In this document: in pieces, positions 34,060-47,269 of the stretch
How the letters are laid out: each line of letters opens with the position of its first letter
Numbering within the stretch: the first letter of the stretch is position 1
Source of the DNA: Nymphaea colorata
Lineage: Eukaryota; Streptophyta; Magnoliopsida; Nymphaeales; Nymphaeaceae
Direction: 5' to 3'
Assembly (NCBI RefSeq): GCF_008831285.2
Contig: NC_045151.1
Coordinates: forward strand, 3,779,544-3,843,543
Length of the DNA: 64,000 nucleotides
Translations under genes and position numbers: made by a program
The notes under the pieces: generated by a model
Told to the model about the DNA's origin: nothing
Database searches by the model: none
Seen by the model: the letters and a program-made list of their open reading frames with translations, nothing else

Positions 34060-34579
34060 ATGACGTATAACATGCATGGCTTTTGTGCTTCACATGGCTT
34101 GGACTTTGGGAGGACGGTTAGTCAACTGCACCCAAGACTCCATGAGACAGGAATTATACACAATATAACAACAATAGCAATAAGCCACTGGTGGGTGTTT
34201 GTCCATCCTTTAAGAAGCTAAAAATGGCAAAGGAAGGAAGGTACGTATAATTCTGTTGTGATTGTAAGGAAAAGTACTGATTCTTCCATGGTTCCAATGG
34301 TAATGAAACAATGCCTTCCAGCTAGGTGATCCCATGTCACGATCAATACTTTTGCTTACAAAAAATGTCCGACTGTAGAATATAAGTAATCTACATGCCT
34401 TCTGAATTATTGGTTCCTTGTCCATTTTCTGCTTCACAATGGACTGGGAAAGACCCACCAGTGTGTTGTTGCTAATGTTCTTACATTATGTCTACCTGTC
34501 TCATGGAGGCTTGGGTAGTCCTGACTAACAGTCTTCCTGAATTCTAAACCAAGTGAAGCATAAAGGCCATCTCCCTCAT
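34060..34579. mobile_element. Foldback element FB5
   Basis: Inverted arms; the left arm starts atgacgtataacatgc and the right arm ends ggccatctccctcat. It lies only 0.8 kb from FB4, as FB7 does from FB6. Confidence 0.78.
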
Positions 34580-34734
34580 TTAAATAACTTATCAAGCAGA
34601 AAACGAATTGTAATCATTAAACAACAACAAAAACATGTAATACTAAAAATAATTAATGAACAAATGAATTCTTTTAAAAAATTACAAGGCCCTGCCAGGC
34701 CCCCTTCACTCTGCCCCGGCTACCATACATTTGC

Positions 34735-35040
34735 AAGCTCTGCATGATACTTGGATTTGTACCATCGAAGGCCACTTATCATTTACCCGTACCAATTGTA
34801 CTTTGCAAATTTGAGTATTTGTATCTAAGTTTTCCTAACATGTGCTTGTGCTTTATTTGGGAGAATAGAGTTGTCCAAAAAACCCAACTTCCAACATCAT
34901 TTATAAACAAAGATGACATAGACGTACACAACATGGTTCTAGCATTGGTGCAGCAAATGGTTCAAATTTGGAACCTATAACATAACTAAAAATGCTTTTG
35001 CCACAAAGTATTTGATATCAGTAATGGAAACTCTGTTTTA
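34735..35040. repeat. Module R3, copy 6 (truncated)
   Basis: The two internal direct repeats are missing; the tail (gcttgtgctttatttgggag) remains. Confidence 0.6.
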
Positions 35041-35049
35041 CATGAGTCC

Positions 35050-35505
35050 ATATTGGGGGCTTGTCTTTAAGATCCCGCCTTCCATCCTTCAAAAAATTGA
35101 ACAGGCAAGGGCATGTGCTAATTTCATTGAAGGAGAATGAAATTTGTCGCAATAGCCATCTGGTCAGATGCCTCCCCTTTGCCTCCCCAAAGAGAAAGGT
35201 AAGATAGGTTTAAGGAGGCTAACTGACTTTAACCATGCATCTCTTGCAAATTTAGATTGCAAAGCCTTGCAAACTGATTCCCTTTGCTTGAATATGATAA
35301 GAGCAAGATACATATCTACCAAAGCCCATGGATCGTCAACTCTTACCCAGGCTGTTTTTCCATGTGGTGGCACATATTCTCAGCATGGAAAACAATTGGG
35401 TCCCAAGTCATTTGGGAGGTACATAGTAGCTTGCACACCAAATTCTTCGTTGATGGCTGGCATGGCTGCCCGCTGCAACCTTCCACCGACTAGTGACTCC
35501 TAGTT
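35050..35505 (+). pseudogene. LINE (non-LTR retrotransposon) ORF2 remnant, copy 1
   Basis: Plus-strand fragments in two frames match the region after the reverse transcriptase in plant L1-type LINEs. The first (from ~35080) reads PSILQKIEQARACANF, then a break, then GLRRLTDFNHASLANLD and TDSLCLNMIRARY. After a frameshift at ~35325 comes PWIVNSYPGCFSMWWHIFSA and SQVIWEVHSSLHTKFFVDG. This is the usual GGLGLR...DFN...SLW...W..I...G...FW.D layout that precedes the zinc-knuckle (zf-RVT) domain. The rest of the LINE is absent. A near-identical copy lies at 46690. Confidence 0.75.
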
Positions 35506-35639
35506 TTTGTGCAGTTCATGAGTTCATTTTTCATGGGCAGCAGCAAACTTGCAGAAGCTGTTTTTTCCAGGAAACACTAAATATATAAAGAGACATCTAC
35601 CCAGGTCATGTGAAGCTGCCCCATATAATTGAATCTAGG

Positions 35640-36460
35640 CCCATCCAACTACAATACTGAATTAAAGTTAGGTATCTTGGCCCTTGGCAGCAGGTAAATG
35701 AATAGCTCACGTCAATTTCCATCATCTTCTTCCCTTAGGAGAGGGAGAGAGATGTATTGGTGTGTCTATTACGCCTGACTTTTTCATATCTCGGCCTTCC
35801 TCTTGTTGCTCTCTTTGGCACTCATAAGCTTTAAATTTTGTGTGTGGACAACAATCTGCTCTCTTTCATTTCCTAAAAACAATCGCAGATGGCTTGCTTT
35901 GGCCCTTATATTGTCAAAATGTATGTTCAATGATTGGCTGCAACACAATGCTTCTGTTCCATTCCATGGGACCGTGTCCATCAAATTCTTCCATAGCAAT
36001 ATATCTGTTATCTGTTGCATATTGATTGGGACATGGAAATGTTTCCCTCCACCATCCATACCATGTGGACAACTCTACGATTTTTAAAGAAAAGTTCCAA
36101 TGCATGCTGCCAGCAGGTTCTCGAAGATGTTAGAAATAAATTTTAGGGTCCTTTGGTTTAATAAAAATCACATGATTGATTCTTTACGCTTTGGAATGTG
36201 GATCATTATGTGCCAGCCCCAGCTTGAAATTTTGAGTGATGGTGAGCAAATCTTACGAATGATCAATGGGCTTAGATGAGATTCATAAGATTAAATAATG
36301 TGAATAAAATGAGAAAATTAACATCAAAATTTGAAACAGTCCATAAAATTTTAATTCAATGTCAAATTCCAGAAAAGGATAATGCCAAAACTATAACAAA
36401 ATTGCAAGACTGAAAAATTAAGCATTGGTCCCTGGCGCTGTTGAAGAACTTGGTCAGACG
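35640..36460. repeat. Non-coding block, second copy of 13800-14640
   Basis: Collinear with 13780-14600 and 47270-48060. No conserved ORF. Confidence 0.6.
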
Positions 36461-36608
36461 GTAGAATAATCTACATGCCTTCCGAATTCTTGCTTTCTTT
36501 TCCATTTTCAGCTTGTTAATTGACTGAGGTTGCTAATGTTGTTACATTGTGTCTACCTATCTCATGGAGTCTTGGGTAATCTTGACTAACTGTCTTCTTG
36601 TACCTCAT
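36460..36608. mobile_element. Foldback element FB9, right arm only
   Basis: Matches the right arm of FB1 (15050-15186). Left arm and centre are deleted. Confidence 0.72.
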
Positions 36609-36805
36609 TCACAAATTCAAGAACTTTTTATAAAGAGGTTCAATCTGATAGAGAAGGATGGACAGTGGTTTTCACTAGTATCAGATATGTATCATTGGTC
36701 AGTTAGACTGCTTTATTGAGTAGATCACCAAGATGTACTTTCCAAACTTTCTCTAACTCATGCAAAGCCATTTTTCAGAGGCAGAAAATGCTCACCAGAT
36801 TTCAA

Positions 36806-36806
<1 letters not shown>

Positions 36807-36878
<72 letters not shown>
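36807..36878. repeat. (AT)n microsatellite heading R1
   Basis: 72-bp AT run directly joined to tacgtgctttgatcatgaga. Confidence 0.97.
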
Positions 36879-36879
<1 letters not shown>

Positions 36880-37190
36880 CGTGCTTTGATCATGAGATGT
36901 TTAATTAATTGTGTTACATGGTTAACAAGGTGTTACTTATAAATAAAATTTCCAAAATATTTTTACAAAAAAATTATGCCATCCCTTGTGAAGTACTTGA
37001 ATGATATATAATTTACAATTTTACGCTGAAGGAAAAAATATGTGGAACCTTGTTAACTCCCTACTAAATAGATCAATCAGCCAATAACCCAGTTCTCATT
37101 GTCCACAAAGTCAATGTGTCATGGCTCTTTCCAAGCTTGTTTCGCAAAGAGAAAAGTTAGGATTTCTGTTAATACAAGAAGCATCAGGAG
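36877..37190. repeat. Module R1, copy 8
   Basis: Full core; collinear with 15431-15745 and 48348-48655. Confidence 0.8.
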
Positions 37191-37721
37191 GATTAAAAAA
37201 GTTTAAACAAGAGCAAAATCAACCCTAGATTTTTTATCTGGTTGGGTAATTTTCTCAGCCGTCCATCTTGGAAATATCAACAACTAAAATCAATATTTAT
37301 GGATCTCGTACCTTATAATATAAACATCAGAGAGAACAAAAAAAGTGATTTGTTAAACAACATTTAGGTAGATAGTGGGTAATCAACCACTGACATCAGT
37401 AAAAAATTATCGGTTCCCAATATACCGGCTGTATTCGTTAAAGAATTCAAACAAAGAAATTTTTACAGTTCAAACGAATTATTTTATACATTTTCTTCTC
37501 ATTAATTAGAAAAACAAGTCTCATGATTTTTTTACACACTTGTATACACATTAACTGTGTTTTGTTATATAATTAAATCTGGCTAGCTGAAACTCTAACT
37601 GTTTTTAACATATCAAAGACTCTAAGCTTCTTTTGTAGCTTTAAAGCTTTAATGTTTTTTACTGCCTTGAAAAAACAAAGAAATGAAACCAATATCTATA
37701 ATAATTTTGATATATATGTCA

Positions 37722-37787
<66 letters not shown>

Positions 37788-37930
37788 ATTGATCATGAAA
37801 CATTTACTAATTTTATTACATGGTTAACAAGGTGTTACTTATAAATAAATTTTTCAAAAAGGTGAACAATTTATAATTTATATTTTCATGGAAAAATAAT
37901 GTCATACCTTGTGAAGTACTAGAGTTATCA
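37722..37930. repeat. (AT)n(GT)n microsatellite plus truncated R1, copy 9
   Basis: The compound microsatellite ends at ~37787 and runs into gcattgatcatgaaacattt. Confidence 0.85.
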
Positions 37931-38019
37931 ATAAAAGACTCTAACCTAGTTTAGTAGCTTTGGAGCTTTTATGTTTTTTTACTGCTGTGAAAAGTTAAAG
38001 AAATGAAACAAATATCTAA

Positions 38020-38032
38020 AATATTTTTGAAC

Positions 38033-38118
<86 letters not shown>

Positions 38119-38205
38119 TAAAATATTTTAGATATGTACAGGTGTGTGTGTGTTACACGCATTGATTATGAAACATTTTTTAACTTCATTACATGGTTAA
38201 AGCTT
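38020..38205. repeat. (AT)n in inverted repeat plus R1 head
   Basis: AT run at 38035-38116 lies between ctaaaatattttt and ctaaaatattttagatatg arms, then a GT run and the first ~50 bases of R1. Confidence 0.85.
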
Positions 38206-38560
38206 TTATGTTTTTTACTGCTGTTAAAAATTAAAGAAATGAAACCAATATCTAAAATATTTTGAAATATATAATATATATATATATATTCCAAAATATT
38301 TTAGATATGTACGTGCGTTTGTGTGCGAGTTACATGCATAGATTATGAAACATTTTTTAACTTCATTACATGGTTAACGAGCTGTTACTTATAAAAATAA
38401 ATTTTTCAAAAAATTGAACAATTTATGATTTATATTTCAAGGAAATTGTGTCTTATAGAATGATATATTATATATTTTTATGCCAAAGGGAAAAAAATGT
38501 TGAACCTTGTGACCCAAAAAGTAATTGACCAATCGGACAATATATATGTACATCTATATA
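38206..38560. repeat. Duplicate of the previous block with longer R1, copy 10
   Basis: agcttttatgttttttactg, the inverted-repeat AT block and the R1 head recur; this R1 extends to about 38560. Confidence 0.75.
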
Positions 38561-38944
38561 GTAGTCTCAACACAAAATCACGTCTTAAAGTTTCTCACTT
38601 TTATCTATTAGTAGCTCTAAGGATATGTCATGGTTACTTAACTTAAGTAAGTAACTCGAAGATGAATTTGGGAAACTCCAAGTGAAGGATGTGTTACGTT
38701 AATATAGCCGATAAAATAATGATTTTAAAGGAAAAATATCTAAATACTAGCCGAACATGATGTTGGGACAACACAGGCAGAAAATAAGCATATGAATAAG
38801 ATATGAATGGAAGCAACTGAAAAGCTACAGACAACAAAGCATTCTTCTTGTTAGACTATAAATTTAAAGAGAGAGGAAAAAAAAGAGAGATCTGATTAAA
38901 TTTTAATGATTCTGGAGAAAGAGCGAGAGAGGGAGATAGAGACA

Positions 38945-39440
38945 TATACCCATTTATGTCCTTGATCAGATTGAAGCCAGAGAGATTTCCGACTTTCTTC
39001 AATGCTATCCTCCATTTCCTCACCTCCGCTTGGTATTGCTTCTTGTTGGATCTAACATCCTTAATTGCAGATTTGAAGAGCCAGTTCTGGTTGTGGATGC
39101 CGGAACTTACCACACCGAGGCCTGCATTATCTCCTTCCTGCACTCCACACTTTTGGTCACCTCTTTCAAGCACCATTTCAATTCTGCAAAGCATTTGGAT
39201 AAGATGAGGACAAAGATCTTGGACCTCTCTATGTATTCAAATAGTTTCTCGATATCCTCCCCCTTTTGCAACTTTCCGCTGTCCATGAAGTTGGAAATAC
39301 CATGCTCCTTGAGGCCCTCATAAAGATATCCAATGAAACACTTCTGGTGTCTTCACCCCTGAAGCTGAAAAACACTTCAAAGTCAGATCGACCACTCTCG
39401 GTGAAGACGGTGAAGGAGTTAATGGCTCCACTTTTTCACC
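38945..39440 (-). pseudogene. TIR-domain resistance-gene exon, fragment B
   Basis: In minus sense the TIR box 1 is best preserved here (FFSFRGEDTR) but a one-base shift follows directly. The next frame reads YLYEGLKEHGISNFMDSGK and IEKLFEYIERSKIFVLILSK, then LKWCLKEVTKSVECRKEIM without the two stops of copy A. A further shift gives SSGIHNQNWLFKSAIKD and ALKKVGNLSGFNLIKDING. The loop normally found between RKEIM and the FKSA segment is missing, as in the other two copies. No NB-ARC follows. Confidence 0.83.
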
Positions 39441-39699
39441 TGCCTCCATGTTTCCTCTAATTTCTCTATTAACATTTTGTGTGGTAGAAAATTTTCTCAA
39501 AAGCATGCGGTGGACATCTTCCTGCAACAAATCTTTGATTCGTTGATGGAAAACACGACCAAAAAGAACCCTATTCCTCTTACCAAATGCTAATTTGGCT
39601 TCCTAGCAAATTAGGGTTGTCTTATCCCATTCCTAGAGTGTCCAAAAAAGGCATTCATGTTCTTTGCATTATGCTATCAAGCACCATCAAGCAGTGTTA

Positions 39700-40094
39700 G
39701 ATAAGAAGAACACTTTGTTTTATACTATACATTTCCAAAACATCAAATATTATACACGGAGTTTTTTTAAAACCCACAAGTTTGCTAGCCACACATGTCA
39801 CTTGATATCACCCTACCAAAACCATTGATACATGCCCGTTCTAGCAACCTTTGACCTTATTCTATTCATAAAAAATCTATCAAGGCCAACCATATGGGAC
39901 CTTGACTCCCCACAGAACACACTACACATCATTCACAAAGCAAATTTTAAGCAATGTAGATTGAACATAACAGAGAAAATGTTTGGATATCCGAAATGAC
40001 CAAATAGCCCCTTAACACAGATTTTCTTTTAATGCTAAAATTAGAGTAAAAGGAAAGCCCCATAAGACATGTTTGGCATCATATACACTAGTTT
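39700..40094. repeat. Module R4, copy 5, ending at the tandem joint
   Basis: Cut at cactagttt, where the second tandem copy begins. Confidence 0.7.
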
Positions 40095-40499
40095 TGTAAA
40101 ATAAAATTTTCAAAAAGATGAATGAGAAATCATTTATATTTTCATAAGAAAATTATTTCATAGCTTGTGAAGTGCTAGAGTAATTATTATTTATTTTTTT
40201 ATGCCAAAGACGAAAAATAGTTATGTCGAACGTTTTGAATCACCAACTAATTGGCGAATCGATTCAGATATACATAAATATGCAGTGGGATTTCACATTT
40301 AGATTAGATTTATTTTTAAGTGAATATCCCATAACTATTGCCCTTAAATTTTGGAAATCATGCTAGTGGGAATTGTTGCATCAAACATATGTTATCTCAC
40401 TATTGTGTAAACCCTCTTTGGAGATGATATAATGCAGATATTATCTAGTTGGCATGTACGGAGATACCATTAGTGTTGTCTTTGCATTATGACACGGAT

Positions 40500-41138
40500 A
40501 AGACAGCTTGAGATCACCCTTATCAAACCCTTAGCAGCTCAGTATGATACTTGGATTTGTCCTTCAACAATCAAATTTATAGAAAGAATATATGTAAGCA
40601 GGAAAGATCTTGAAAATAACATTTCAGGCAACATTATACACATAAGTAAAAAAAAAAAGGAAAATAAATTAGGTTTCAATATATCAACAATATATGCATA
40701 AGTAAAAAAACTCAGGTTTCTATGTATCAACATAATACGCATAAGTAAAAAAAACTCAAGTTTCAATGTATCAAAAACAAGAATGGAAATTTAAGGTTTC
40801 AATATTGTTGTTGACATTTTCAATGCATCTATCATGACAAGAATGAGTTAGGTTTCAATATTATTGTTGACATCAGAGGCCACTTATAATTTACCACTTG
40901 CCAATTGTGCTTTAATTGAGATAATAGTGTCGGGAAAAAGGCCCCTCACATCAAACATTGCTTAAAAACTAGATGTCATTGAATTATACAATGGGTGATA
41001 AAGTTCTAGCACTAGTGCAGAAAATTATTCAAATTTTGAAGCTATACGCACAAGTAAAAAAGCTTGTGTCACAACATATTTGATAACAGAAATAGAAACT
41101 TTAGATTTTAGTATTAACATTTGTGGCAATGAATGTTG

Positions 41139-41140
<2 letters not shown>
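40500..41140. repeat. Module R3, copy 7
   Basis: Nearly identical to 28565-29200, including the short gcataagt tandem array. Confidence 0.78.
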
Positions 41141-41169
<29 letters not shown>

Positions 41170-41170
<1 letters not shown>

Positions 41171-42360
41171 GATTACATGCTTTGATCATGAGACATTTAA
41201 TTAATTTTGTTACATCTTAGTGAGGTGTTACTTTAAAATATTGTTTTCAAAAAGGTAAACAATTTATGACATATTTTCAAGATAAAATTATGTCGTACCT
41301 TGTGAAGTACTAGAATGATTATCATTATTCATATTATTTATGCCAAAGACGAAGAAAACTAATGTCGAACCTTTTGAAATACGAACTGATTGACTAATCA
41401 TCCAATAAATCTGTTCCATAGTCCTCATATTTGATCAATATATACTGCAGTTAAATGTATCATGGCTCCATCCATGCTTCATTCGAGAAGAAAAGTTAGG
41501 ATTTCAGGAAGCTATTGAAATTCTTGAATATATATCATATGCATTACATTTTTTTCAGTTGCATCAATCCATTTTTTAGGTGCACCTTGTAATCACATTT
41601 GGACCTAGTTTCAAATCCTGTATTTCTAAAATCGGACCAATACTTAATTTGAGATTCAATCATGGAACTTAATATCAAATTCCTTAATCATGAGATATGA
41701 ATTACTTCACCGAATTGATGTACTAAATAGTCTCAAAGTTCAACCAGGAAGAGGTTACATACTATCTGTGGGACAAGAGTGATGGGTTGTTAGAACTCTG
41801 ATTTACGTGAGGCCATATTGCTTTTTGGAACCATTTGAGCACTTTTGTTTTGTTGTAGAAGGACTGATGAATTTAAAATGAGAGCCAAACTATCTCAAGA
41901 ATTTTGATGTGTTCAGTTATTTGCATAGCCTATCTCCACGGTTCATTCTCTGTAAATTTATGTCCAATTTGGATTGGATAATCCCATCAAAGCTTCAGAG
42001 AAAATCAGATATGTAAAAAAATAATATAGTTAAAGGAAACCATAATATAGGATAAGGAAACTGAAACGACTTCTAATTGAAGAATTGACATCAAGTCTGG
42101 TTCAAATTCGGATTTAAAAGACATACATGAATATGTAAAGGGATTCAGATTCAGAATAGAATTATTTTTAAGTGAATATCCTATAACTAGTGCCCTTTGA
42201 TTTTAAAAATCATGTTTGTGGGAGTTCTTGCATCAATCATATGATATCTCACTATTGTGTAAATCCTCTTTGGTGATGATGTATTACAAATATTATCTAA
42301 TTGGCATGCATGGACATACCATGAATGTTGTCTTTGCATTTTGACAGGGATAAGACAGGA
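41170..42360. repeat. Module R1, long form, copy 11
   Basis: Follows an AT tract (41140-41167); matches 29221-30480. Confidence 0.78.
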
Positions 42361-42580
42361 ACCACAATTGAGCTACCTGTTTTGAGAAGCAATGTTTTAG
42401 GTAAAATTCTTTGTGGCCCCATTCCAACATGCCAAAAGAAAAAAAAAATTGTGGTAACAGATGAAATTTTAGGCCCGAAAATCTGCTTTAAATGAATTCT
42501 TACTTTTGTAAATGATGATCCATGATTTATTTTGCATTCAATGGAGTATTTAGTTGGAAAAAATTAGATTTCCAACAAGT

Positions 42581-42582
<2 letters not shown>

Positions 42583-42627
<45 letters not shown>
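42583..42627. repeat. (AT)n microsatellite
   Basis: 45-bp AT run at the edge of the shortened GC-rich module (42630-42865), which lost the hairpin found at 30994. Confidence 0.96.
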
Positions 42628-42632
<5 letters not shown>

Positions 42633-42944
42633 AGGACCTCCGGTGGATTTGGGCTGCCGGTGGTGGCAGCAGAGATGGGTGGAATAATCCACCCATCTTT
42701 TGTTAACACGAAAGAGGACCTCCGGTGGATTTGGGGAGGAGAGTGATGCCGTTGTCAGCACTTTTCGATGAGGGATGGAGGAAGAGATTGAGAAAATCAT
42801 GAAAGGAAGAAGGCATCGGGGAGAGAAGATGTTAAAAATTACTAAACAAAAACAAAGAAGCCAACATCTGAGGCTTCCGACCTAAAGATCAGATAAATAA
42901 ATTTTGAAGTTTCTCTTTTGACATATTAATTCTAGAAGCATGGT

Positions 42945-42950
<6 letters not shown>

Positions 42951-43006
<56 letters not shown>
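42951..43006. repeat. (AT)n microsatellite
   Basis: AT run homologous to 12506-12577 and ~31369-31386. Confidence 0.96.
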
Positions 43007-43008
<2 letters not shown>

Positions 43009-43259
43009 TATATATCATGTCTCTTTATTTATGACATCCAAAAGAGTGCTTTTGTTAAGTGCCCTCTTTAAGGCATATTTAGTTTCCTACCAAGAAACGA
43101 GCATTGCATGTTTGGCACGTGCCCTTTTTAGAAAATGTAGACATGGTCTAGGGCAGTCAAGTTAAAGTTGTCATATGTCAATCATAGAATGCCAAAAAAA
43201 GGCATGTATCTTCTTATCATTATGTGATTCGGAACCATTAAATACTTAAGTAGTGTTAG

Positions 43260-43750
43260 ATAAGAAGAAAATTATGTTTTATAATACATAGCCACACCAT
43301 TGCCTTAATATCACCCTACCATAGCCATTTCTACACACCCTTTTCGGCGACCCCATGACCTTATTCTATTCTAGTGCCCGATAATTTCCAGTCATACATT
43401 GACCTTGATGGGACCTTGACTCCCCACCAATAATGCTACACATCATTCAAAAACTAATTTTTAAGCAAAATATATTGAACATAACAGAATGAGAATGTTT
43501 GGATGTCCGAGAAGACCAAACAGCCCCCTAACATACTTTCACCTTTAGATGAAAACGCATTGGTAAAATTATTGTAAAAAAGATCACCATAAATAGTGTT
43601 CAGTATCATAAAATTAGTTTAGTATTCCATGAATCTATTTCAAAGGTTATGGTAGTTTGATGAATCACTAAAGGTAGTGTTTCATGAATCTATCCTAAAA
43701 CTTAATACAACTTGATAGCACTCATGTTCCAATCGCTAAACAACTCTTCA
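43260..43750. repeat. Module R4, copy 6
   Basis: Collinear with 31630-32120. Confidence 0.72.
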
Positions 43751-44372
43751 AAAAATTTTAAAAAAAGAGATAACATATAGAGCTTGTTTGTGTTGTTGAC
43801 CATTGGCTGGGTACTGTAGGGAATGGGTTTGTCATAGCGGGTCAACTAGAACCCATGTCTGGATGTTCCACTCACAAATATTTCTGAAAAACTGGATAAA
43901 TAAAGTAAAAAATGCGGAAAAAAAAGATTCCTGATATTTTTCCGATGGTGAGTGCTTGTGCCTGTACCATGGCTCAGTCTTGAGAGTGGATATTGTTGAT
44001 CACCAAGCAGGAGCCCATGCAACGCATCATCCATTTATCCATTTACCTTTTAGAATTTTCATTTGAGCCCCATAATTTTGGATATATTCCTATAATTGAG
44101 CATCCATTTTTCTCCTCAACTTTTGTATATCCACTCGTGTGGTGTGGTGTCTTAATTTTATTCACTCTTGTATAAGGAGGCAAAAAAGAAAAAAAAACAT
44201 AATAAATGATTAACGATGCTATTAATTGTGATTGTCTTTTAATGTCAGGTTTGCAGTTTCTAATGTATATATGTATATATGTATATATATATTATGCATT
44301 TTCTTCTCAAATGGGGATTTTTTTAGAAGGTAAAGGGAGAGATAGACATGATAAAGGTTATACACAAAATGA

Positions 44373-44891
44373 ATGAGGTATAATATGCATAGCTTTTGTG
44401 CTTCACTTGGCTTGGACTTCGGAAAGACGGTTAGTCAGCTGCACCCAAGACTCCAAGAGACTAGCAATTATACACAATGTAACAACATTAGCAGTAAGCC
44501 ACTCGTGTGTTTTTGTCCATCCAATGTGAAGCTGAAAATGGCAAAGGAAGGAAGGTATGTATAATTCTATTGTAATTGTCAGCAAAAGTATTGATTATTC
44601 CATGGTTCCATGGTGATGAAACAATGCGTTCCAGCAACATGATCCCATGTCACAATCAATACTTTTGCTTACAAAAAATGTCGATTGTAGAATAGAATTA
44701 ATCCACATGCCTTCTGAATTCCTGCTTCCTTTTCCATTTCCAGCCTCACAATGGAATGAGAAAGACCCACCAGTGTGTTATTGCTAATGTTCTTACATTT
44801 TGTCTATGTGTCTCATGGAGGCTTGGCTAAACCTGACTAACTGTCTTCCTAAAGTCTAAGCCAAGTGAAGCATAAAGGCCGTGTACCTCAT
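44373..44891. mobile_element. Foldback element FB6
   Basis: Tandem-duplicate counterpart of FB4; both arms present. Confidence 0.8.
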
Positions 44892-45059
44892 TTAATTTTT
44901 GATCACTTTTTTATTTATAATCTCTTATCAAGAAAACAAATTTTAATCATTAAACAATAACAAAAACATGTAATACTAAAAATAATGAATCAATTAACGA
45001 ATTCCTTTAAAAAAGTACAAGGCCCTATCGGCCCCCTTTGGCTCTGCCCCTACTACCAT

Positions 45060-45590
45060 ACATTTGCAAGCTCTGTATGATACTTAGATTTTTCCAGCTT
45101 CAACAATCAAATTTATAGAAAAAAATACATGTGAGTGAAATATATCGGAATGTAATGTTTCTAGCAATGTTATATGCATAAGTAAAAAAATTCAAATTTT
45201 GATATATAAAAAACAAGAATGGCAATTTTCGGTTTGAATATCGTTGAAGAAATTTTCGATGTAACCATGACAAGAATGACAATTTTATGTTTCAATATTA
45301 TTGTTTACATTGAAGGCTACTTATCATTTACCCCTACCAATTGTACTTTCCAAATTTTGAGTATGTTTATCTATGTTTTACTAAAATGTGCTTGTGCTTT
45401 ATTTGATAGAATAGAGTTGGCAAAAAAACCCCTAACTTGCAACAACATTTAAAAACAAAGATGGCATAGACTTTATACAATGGGTGATATGGTTCTAGCA
45501 CAGGTGCAGCAAATTATTCAAATTTGGAACCTCTATGCATAAGTATCTCGGCCCTTGGCAATAAGTAAATGAGCAGCTCCCATCAATCTC
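45060..45590. repeat. Module R3, copy 8
   Basis: Counterpart of 33430-33960. Confidence 0.65.
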
Positions 45591-45690
45591 CAATTATATA
45601 TATATATATATTCTGCATTTTCATCTGAAAAGGTGATTTAGTAGAAGGTAAAGGGGGAGACAGACATGATAAACGTTATACACAAAATAA

Positions 45691-46237
45691 ATGACGTATA
45701 ACATGCATGGCTTTTGTGCTTCACATGGCCTGGACTTTGGGAGGATGGTTAGTCAACTGCACCCAAGACTCCATGAGACAGGAATTATACACAATATAAC
45801 AACAATAGCAATAAGCCACTGGTGGGTGTTTGTCCATCCTTTAAGAAGCTAAAAATGGCAAAGGAAGGAAGGTATGTATAATTCTGTTGTAATTATAAGG
45901 AAAAGTACTGATTGTTCCATGGTTCCAATGGTGATGAAGCAATGCCTTCCAGCTAGGTGATCCCATGTCCGACTGTAGAATATAAGTAATATATATGGTT
46001 CCAATATTTTTGCTTACAAAAAATGTCCGACTGTAGAATATAAGTAATCTACATGCCTTCTGAATTCTTGCTTCCTTTTCCATTTTTTGCTTCACAATGG
46101 ACTGGGAAAGACCCACCAGTGTGTAATTGCTAATGTTCTTACATTATGTCTACCTGTCTCATGGAGGCTTGGGTAGTCCTGACTAACAGTCTTCCTGAAG
46201 TCTAAACCAAGTGAAGCATAAAGGCCATCTCCCTCAT
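45691..46237. mobile_element. Foldback element FB7
   Basis: Counterpart of FB5. Its centre carries a small extra duplication (tgtccgactgtagaatataa at 45967 and 46024). Confidence 0.78.
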
Positions 46238-46364
46238 TTAAATAACTTATCAAGTAGAAAAACATGTAATACTAAAAATAATTAATCAACAAATGAATTC
46301 CTTTACAAAATTACAAGGCCCCGCTGGGCCCCCTTCACTCCGCCCCGGCTACCATACATTTGCA

Positions 46365-46665
46365 AGCTCTGCATGATACTTGGATTTGTATCATCGAAGG
46401 CCACTTATCATTTACCCCTACCAATTGTACTTTGCAAATTTGAGTATTTGTATCTAAGTTTTCCTAACATGTGCTTGTGCTTTATTTGGGAGAATAGAGT
46501 TGGCCAAAAAACCCAACTTCCAACATCATTTATAAACAAAGATGACATAGACGTACACAATGGGTGACATGGTTCTAGCATTGGTGCAGCAAATGGTTCA
46601 AATTTGGAACCTATAACATAACTAAAAATGCTTTTGCCACAAAGTATTTGATATCAGTAATGGAA
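46365..46665. repeat. Module R3, copy 9 (truncated)
   Basis: Counterpart of 34735-35040. Confidence 0.6.
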
Positions 46666-46679
46666 ACTCTGTTTTACAT

Positions 46680-47136
46680 GAGTCCATATTGGGGGCTTGT
46701 CTTTAAGATCCCGCCTTCCATCCTTCAAAAAATTGAACAGGCAAGGGCATGTGCTAATATCATTGAAGGAGAATGAAATTTGTCGCAATAGCCATCTGGT
46801 CAGATGCCTCCCCTTTGCCTCCCCGAAAGGTAAGATAGGTTTAAGGAGGCTAACTGACTTTAACCATGCATCACTTGCAGCTTTAGATTGCAAACCCTTG
46901 CAAACTGATTCCCTTTGCTTGACTATGATAAGAGCCAGATACATAGCTCCCAAAGCCCATGGATCATCAACTCCTACCCAGGCTGTTTTTCCATGTGGTG
47001 GCACATATTCTCAGCATGGAAAACAATTGGGTCCCAAGTCATATGGGAGGTACATAGTGGCTTGCACACCAAATTCTTTGTTGATGGCTGGCAAGGCTGC
47101 CCGCTGCAGCCTTCCACCGACTAGTGACTCCTAGTT
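46680..47136 (+). pseudogene. LINE ORF2 remnant, copy 2
   Basis: Counterpart of the fragment at 35050, with the same frameshift between RARYIAPKAHG and PWIINSYPGCFSMWWHIFSA. A few extra bases are lost after the SPKGKIGLRRL start. It was duplicated passively with the 12-kb unit, not by transposition. Confidence 0.75.
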
Positions 47137-47269
47137 TTTGTGCAGATCATCAGTTCATTTTTCATGGGCAGCAGCAAACATGCAGAAGCTGTTTTTTCCA
47201 CGAAACACTAAATATATAAAGAGACATCTACCCAGGTCTTGTGAACCTGCCCCATATAATTGAATCTAG

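Larger units (their letters stand above)
27495..40094. repeat. ~12.6-kb tandem duplication, first copy
   Basis: The order of all modules repeats from 40095. At 40091-40096 the sequence passes from cactagttt (matching 51466-51475) directly into tgtaaaataaaattttc (matching 27495), a clean head-to-tail joint. Confidence 0.85.

Noticed and set aside
35168-35503. 111-codon frame as an independent gene
   Set aside because: Matches a frameshifted LINE ORF2 segment; the continuation lies in another frame.
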